A stretch of 9,149 bases of DNA from assembly GCA_050742975.1 (NCBI GenBank), contig JBOGDQ010000321.1, positions 1 to 9,149 of the forward strand, written 5' to 3'. The position numbers and the translations under genes were made by a program. This document shows, piece by piece, positions 6,250-9,149 of the stretch. A model generated the notes under the pieces. The model had not been told where the DNA came from. It was given only the letters and a program-made list of their open reading frames with translations, and made no database searches. The DNA is from JBDTGE01 sp050742975. Lineage in GTDB: Bacteria; Actinomycetota; Actinomycetes; Mycobacteriales; Jatrophihabitantaceae. Positions within the stretch are counted from its first letter, which is position 1. Every line of letters starts with the position of its first letter.

Positions 6250-7641
6250 TTGGTCACCGCCTCCCTCGCGGATGCCGAGCCGACCCCGTTCTGGCTCGAC
6301 TCGCCGGGTGTGCCGGCTCCGGCGCCGGCGCTCACCTCGGCCACGTCGTGCGATCTGGCCGTCGTAGGAGCCGGGTACACCGGGCTGTGGACGGCTCTGC
6401 TCGCCAAGGAGCAGGACCCGTCGCGTGACGTGCTGCTGCTGGAAGGGCGCACTGCCGGCTGGGCGGCGTCCGGTCGCAACGGCGGGTTCTGCGCGGCGAG
6501 CCTGACGCACGGGCTGGAGAACGGTCGGTCCCGGTTTCCCGACGAGCTGCCGGCCCTGCAGCGGCTGGGCCGCGAGAACCTGGATGCGATCGAGGACGCC
6601 GTCGCGCGGTACGGCATCGACTGCGGCTTCGAACGCACCGGCTCGTTGGACGTGGCGACCGAGCCGCACCACGTCGAGTGGCTGCGCGAGGACGTCGCGG
6701 CGGCGAAGGAGTTCGGCGACAGTGCGGCGTTCCTCGACGAGCCCGAGGTTCGAGCCGAGGTCAACTCGCCGACCTACCTGGCCGGCAGCTGGCACCGCGA
6801 CGACACCGCGCTGGTCGATCCGGCGCGGCTGGCGTGGGGGCTGCGTTCGGCGTGTGAGCGGCTCGGCGTCCGCATCGCCGAGCACACACCGGTGACGTCG
6901 CTGTCGCGCGACGCGGCCGGGGTGCGGCTGAGTGCCCGGGGAGTGCCGGTGCGTGCGGGTCAGGTCGCGCTCGCCACCAACGTGTTCCCGTCGTTGCTGC
7001 GCCGGATCCGTCCGTACGTCGTGCCTGTCTACGACTACGCGCTGATGACCGAGCCGCTGTCGACGGCACAGCTGGCCGCGGTCGGCTGGCGCAACCGGCA
7101 GGGCGTCGGCGACGTCAGCAACCAGTTCCACTACTACCGGCTCTCGACCGACAACCGGATCCTCTGGGGCGGGTACGACGCGATCTACCACTGGGGCAAC
7201 GGGCTCCGCGACGAACTCGAGCAGCGGCCGCAGACGTTCGAGCTGCTGGCGCGGCAGTTCTTCGCGACGTTCCCGCAGCTGGAGGGGCTGCGGTTCAGTC
7301 ACAAGTGGGGCGGGGCCATAGACACGTCCACGCGCTTCTTCGCGTTCCAGCGCACCGCGCTCGGCGGGCGGGTGGCGTACAGCCTCGGCTACACCGGGCT
7401 CGGCGTGGCAGCCACCCGATTCGGAGCGCAGGTGATGCTCGACCTGCTGGCCGGGCGCGACACCGAGGCGACCCGGCTGCGGGCGCCGCAGAAGCGCCCG
7501 CTTCCGTTTCCACCCGAGCCGGTCCGGTACCTCGGCATCCAGCTCACCCGGCGGGCGCTCGCCAAGGCCGACGAACACGCAGGGCGGCGCGGCCCATGGC
7601 TGCGCACGCTCGACCGGCTCGGGCTCGGCTTCGATTCGTGA
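6250..7641 (+). CDS. FAD-dependent amine oxidoreductase, PuuB-like (DAO superfamily)
   Basis: The 463-residue flavoprotein likely oxidises an amine to an aldehyde or imine. The dinucleotide fold is DLAVVGAGYTGLWTALLAKE (35-54, GxGxxG at 40-45), followed by LLLEGR (62-67), whose Glu binds the ribose. ASGRNGGF (73-80) is the flavin-contact motif shared with gamma-glutamylputrescine oxidase PuuB, and YSLGYTGLGVAATRFGAQVMLDLL (377-400) is the C-terminal flavin-closing segment. The start must be TTG 6250 or later: the same frame is closed by the permease stop at 6241-6243, only two codons upstream, while AGGAAGG (6232-6238) lies 11 bases before it. The usual N-terminus (FWLDSPG at 14-20) is preserved. 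It is the last gene of the operon. Whether it acts on free or glutamylated polyamine cannot be read from sequence; no glutamyl-polyamine synthetase is in the window. Confidence 0.88.
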   Translation: MVTASLADAEPTPFWLDSPGVPAPAPALTSATSCDLAVVGAGYTGLWTALLAKEQDPSRDVLLLEGRTAGWAASGRNGGFCAASLTHGLENGRSRFPDELPALQRLGRENLDAIEDAVARYGIDCGFERTGSLDVATEPHHVEWLREDVAAAKEFGDSAAFLDEPEVRAEVNSPTYLAGSWHRDDTALVDPARLAWGLRSACERLGVRIAEHTPVTSLSRDAAGVRLSARGVPVRAGQVALATNVFPSLLRRIRPYVVPVYDYALMTEPLSTAQLAAVGWRNRQGVGDVSNQFHYYRLSTDNRILWGGYDAIYHWGNGLRDELEQRPQTFELLARQFFATFPQLEGLRFSHKWGGAIDTSTRFFAFQRTALGGRVAYSLGYTGLGVAATRFGAQVMLDLLAGRDTEATRLRAPQKRPLPFPPEPVRYLGIQLTRRALAKADEHAGRRGPWLRTLDRLGLGFDS

Positions 7642-7708
7642 CTTCTTGGGGCCGCTGGCCGACCGCGGCGCCGCCACTCGCAGGCTCGGGCGGACACCGC
7701 GGCCGGCA

Positions 7709-7723
7709 CGCGACTTCGTCGCG
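7709..7723 (+). terminator. small hairpin after the polyamine operon, possible terminator
   Basis: CGCGAC, loop TTC, GTCGCG forms a 6-bp all-Watson-Crick stem 68 bases after the oxidoreductase stop. There is no T-run behind it, so it is not a standard intrinsic terminator, although actinobacterial terminators often lack one. It could equally be part of the repeat region. Weak call. Confidence 0.25.
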
Positions 7724-7732
7724 CAGGGGCGG

Positions 7733-7846
7733 CCGGTTGTGGTTGCGATGCGCTCCGCCGGGGAGGTCGCCAACCTTTCGGGCCGCCCGCCGGTTGTGGT
7801 GTCTTTGCGCTCCGCCGGGGAGGTCACCGTCGTTCTGGCCGCCGGC
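7733..7846. repeat. 57-bp tandem repeat, two adjacent copies plus a decayed third
   Basis: Copy 1 is 7733-7789 and copy 2 is 7790-7846, head to tail with no insertion. The first 36 positions differ at only 4 places: CCGGTTGTGGT is identical, then five variable bases, then a 20-bp identical core whose centre is CTCCGCCGGGGAGG. The remaining 21 positions are much more diverged. By hand count 41 of 57 positions agree. A third, shortened relative may follow: AGGTCGCC then CTGGC at 7865-7882 resembles AGGTCACC then CTGGCC of copy 2. The core contains an interrupted symmetry CTCC-GCCGG-GGAG that could fold. Function unknown; I do not recognise it as a named repeat. Confidence 0.8.
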
Positions 7847-7910
7847 CACTCGCAGCGCTTGGGTAGGTCGCCTGTACTGGCGGGTAACCAAGGTGGGTGG
7901 GGACGACGTC

Positions 7911-7940
7911 GTGAACCTACGCTAACGTAGGCGTAGGTTC
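7911..7940 (+). promoter_or_regulatory. desaturase promoter with a three-half-site operator
   Basis: A plausible promoter is GTGAAC (7911-7916), a 17-bp spacer and TAGGTT (7934-7939), the latter a good actinobacterial -10. Initiation near 7946 would give a leader of about 20 bases. The spacer and -10 are covered by CCTACG (7916-7921), 4 bases, CGTAGG (7926-7931) and a directly abutting CGTAGG (7932-7937). The outer pair extends to a perfect 9-bp inverted repeat GAACCTACG/CGTAGGTTC (7913-7921 and 7932-7940). Both the short palindrome CCTACG-CTAA-CGTAGG and the longer one fit the size of TetR-type operators, and fatty-acid genes in actinobacteria are often controlled by TetR-type repressors. 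Repressor identity is inference. Confidence 0.55.
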
Positions 7941-7953
7941 TGGGAGGACTACT

Positions 7954-7959
7954 AGGAGG
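7954..7959 (+). promoter_or_regulatory. strong ribosome binding site of the desaturase
   Basis: AGGAGG, a full anti-16S match, stands 7 bases before ATG 7967. This decides the start in favour of ATG 7967 over the in-frame TTG at 7961, which is only one base past the site. A second weaker match, GGGAGG (7942-7947), lies just upstream, near the predicted transcription start. Confidence 0.85.
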
Positions 7960-7966
7960 TTTGCTT

Positions 7967-8923
7967 ATGACTGTGCTCGAAGCCGCTGACACGGACGCCG
8001 GCCTGAATTCGCGTCTGCTGCACGAACTCGAGCCGGTCGTCGCGGAGAACCTGGAGCGTCACCTCAAGCTGGCCAAGCCGTGGCAGCCGCACGACTACGT
8101 GCCGTGGAGCCGCGGCCGCGACTTCGCTTTCCTCGGCGGCGAGGACTGGTCGCCCGAGGACAGCGCGCTCGACCCGGTCGCCAAGACCGCGATGATCGTG
8201 AACCTGCTGACCGAGGACAACCTGCCCAGCTATCACCGCGAGATCGCCACCCGGTTCGGCCGCGACGGCGCCTGGGGCCAGTGGGTCGGCCGCTGGACCG
8301 CCGAGGAGGGCCGGCACGGCATCGCGCTGCGGGACTACCTCGTGGTGACCCGCGGCGTAGACCCGGTCGAGCTCGAGCGGCTGCGCATACTGCACATGAC
8401 GGCGGGCTACGACTCCGGCGACAAGACGCCGCTGCAGACGGTCGCGTACGTGTCCTTCCAGGAGCTGGCCACCCGCGTCTCGCACCGCAACACCGGCGCG
8501 GCCACCGGCTGCCCGCTGGCCGAGCAGCTGCTGCAGCGCATCGCCACCGACGAGAACCTGCACATGGTCTTCTACCGCAACCTTGTCGCCGCGGCACTCG
8601 ACCGTGCACCGGACGCGACGATGTGTGCGATCCGTGACGAGGTCGTCGGGTTCCAGATGCCCGGCGCCGGGATGCCTGAGTTCACCCGAAACTCGGTGAC
8701 GATCGCCAAGGCCGGCATCTATGACCTGCGCCTGCACCACGACGACGTCATCGCGCCCGTCCTGCGCTTCTGGAAGATCTTCAGCCGTGACGACTTCGGG
8801 CCGCGCGGCGAGCAGGCCCGTGACGAGCTGACGGCGTTCCTGGGTGAGCTGGACGCGCAGGCGAGCCGGTTCGTCGAGCAGCGCGAGCGGCTGGCAGCCC
8901 GAAAGGCCGCCCGGGCGTCCTGA
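7967..8923 (+). CDS. acyl-ACP desaturase, ferritin-like di-iron family (DesA1/DesA2-like)
   Basis: A 318-residue soluble enzyme that introduces a cis double bond into acyl-ACP using O2 and electrons from a reductase/ferredoxin. The di-iron ligands are visible in the expected order on the four-helix bundle: E83 in LLTEDNLPSYH, E114 and H117 in WTAEEGRH, E166 in SFQELATR, and E196 and H199 in ATDENLH. The N-terminal part LEPVVAENLERHL then PHDYVPWSRGRDFAFLGG (21-58) and LRDYLVVTRGVDPVELE (121-137) closely resemble mycobacterial DesA proteins. Length is between M. tuberculosis DesA2 and DesA1. The C-terminal 30 residues are charged and probably helical. It has its own promoter and a very strong ribosome binding site, so it is not part of the polyamine operon, and it converges with a gene entering from the right. 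Position of the double bond is unknown. Confidence 0.93.
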   Translation: MTVLEAADTDAGLNSRLLHELEPVVAENLERHLKLAKPWQPHDYVPWSRGRDFAFLGGEDWSPEDSALDPVAKTAMIVNLLTEDNLPSYHREIATRFGRDGAWGQWVGRWTAEEGRHGIALRDYLVVTRGVDPVELERLRILHMTAGYDSGDKTPLQTVAYVSFQELATRVSHRNTGAATGCPLAEQLLQRIATDENLHMVFYRNLVAAALDRAPDATMCAIRDEVVGFQMPGAGMPEFTRNSVTIAKAGIYDLRLHHDDVIAPVLRFWKIFSRDDFGPRGEQARDELTAFLGELDAQASRFVEQRERLAARKAARAS

Positions 8924-8968
8924 ATACCCGCTCAGCCACGCCGACGTGTGGCGGCGCGGCATTGACGG

Positions 8969-9149
8969 CTACTTGCGCCAACTGTGCTTGCGGCGCTGCA
9001 CGTCCCAGATGAGCATCACCCACATCGCCGCGGTGAAGCCGATCAGCCAGCCACCGCCGGAGAAGTTGTAGTGCGTCGCGGTGATCATCAGCAGCAGGAT
9101 GATGCCGACGACCCAGCCGGCTACCCGGGCCGCGCGGCCCCACTCGCCG
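8969..9149 (-). CDS. unrecognised small membrane protein, C-terminal fragment
   Basis: The minus strand from 9148 to the TAG at 8969-8971 reads 59 residues with no stop; the N-terminus lies beyond the window. The fragment has two hydrophobic segments, WVVGIILLLMITATHYNF and, after SGGG, WLIGFTAAMWVMLIWDV, then a basic end QRRKHSWRK. The composition, the hydrophobic pattern and the clean stop just after a positively charged tail argue for a real gene rather than a shadow of the desaturase, which it does not overlap. It converges on the desaturase with 45 bp between their stops. I do not recognise the family and assign no function. Confidence 0.65.
   Translation of the reverse strand, partial: GEWGRAARVAGWVVGIILLLMITATHYNFSGGGWLIGFTAAMWVMLIWDVQRRKHSWRK

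Larger units (their letters stand above)
7642..7966. other. 325-bp intergenic region without a credible gene
   Basis: This stretch lies between the end of the polyamine operon and the desaturase. From left to right it holds a small hairpin (7709-7723), a two-copy 57-bp tandem repeat (7733-7846), a decayed repeat-like stretch to about 7884, a 10-bp palindrome ACGACGTCGT (7903-7912), the desaturase promoter/operator (7911-7940) and its ribosome binding site. GCCACTCGCAG occurs at 7673-7683 and again at 7845-7855, flanking the repeats directly. Open frames across it exist on both strands but have no ribosome binding site or recognisable protein, and their apparent protein repeat is just the DNA repeat (57 bp equals 19 codons). 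Confidence 0.75.

Noticed and set aside
7646..7930. Open frame across the intergenic repeat that reads as a small protein with an internal 19-residue repeat (RPVVV..RSAGEV).
   Set aside because: It would start at TTG with no ribosome binding site, the opposite strand is equally open, and the protein repeat is only the 57-bp DNA repeat being a multiple of three. The frame also runs through the desaturase promoter.
5239..7992. Very long minus-strand open frame (917 codons) opposite permease 2 and the oxidoreductase.
   Set aside because: Its composition is dominated by Arg, Gln, Pro, Val and His, as expected of an antisense shadow of GC-rich genes, and the plus strand has two clear protein families there.
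8935..8952. GCCAC...GTGGC hairpin between the convergent stops as a bidirectional terminator.
   Set aside because: The stem is only 5 bp with an 8-base loop and no T-run; in DNA this GC-rich such hairpins are common, so I do not list it as a feature.
8781..9143. Minus-strand frame overlapping the desaturase 3' end, Arg/Ala/Pro-rich.
   Set aside because: No recognisable domain, it overlaps the end of a solid gene, and another minus frame over 8969-9149 has convincing membrane segments and a clean stop.

Overview
The window is GC-rich DNA with the codon use, gene density and ATGA gene overlaps typical of a high-GC actinomycete. I cannot name the genus from sequence alone. Almost all of it is explained by one polyamine-type uptake and catabolism locus plus an unrelated fatty-acid desaturase gene.

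Positions 1-1844 (minus strand) hold a two-gene unit. An Lrp/AsnC-type regulator is followed, with a 4-bp ATGA overlap, by a class III PLP aminotransferase that runs off the left edge. Positions 1845-1981 are the divergent control region. It contains a long, nearly perfect dyad (16-bp arms, 15 of 16 paired) and a separate 12-bp palindrome. Positions 1982-7641 (plus strand) form an operon: PotA-type ATPase, PotD-type lipoprotein binding protein, PotB-type and PotC-type permeases, and a PuuB-like FAD amine oxidoreductase. Most junctions are ATGA overlaps. Between the two permeases lies a 22-codon mini-ORF joined to both neighbours by ATGA overlaps.

Positions 7642-7966 are about 325 bp without a credible gene. 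They hold a small hairpin, a two-copy 57-bp tandem repeat with a decayed third copy, and a compact promoter/operator with three CCTACG/CGTAGG half-sites. Positions 7967-8923 encode an acyl-ACP desaturase of the DesA di-iron family with a strong ribosome binding site. Converging from the right edge is the C-terminal piece of a small, unrecognised membrane protein (8969-9149, minus).

Working model (inference): the ABC transporter imports putrescine, spermidine or a related amine. The aminotransferase and the FAD oxidoreductase deaminate or oxidise it, and the Lrp-type protein senses an amine or amino acid and controls both arms from the shared dyad. The aldehyde dehydrogenase and any glutamyl-polyamine synthetase needed to finish the pathway are not in the window. 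The desaturase is a separate transcription unit in lipid metabolism.

I see no phage, insertion sequence, CRISPR array, RNA gene or defence system here. The gene families are all known; the less ordinary signals are in the intergenic DNA and at the gene junctions.
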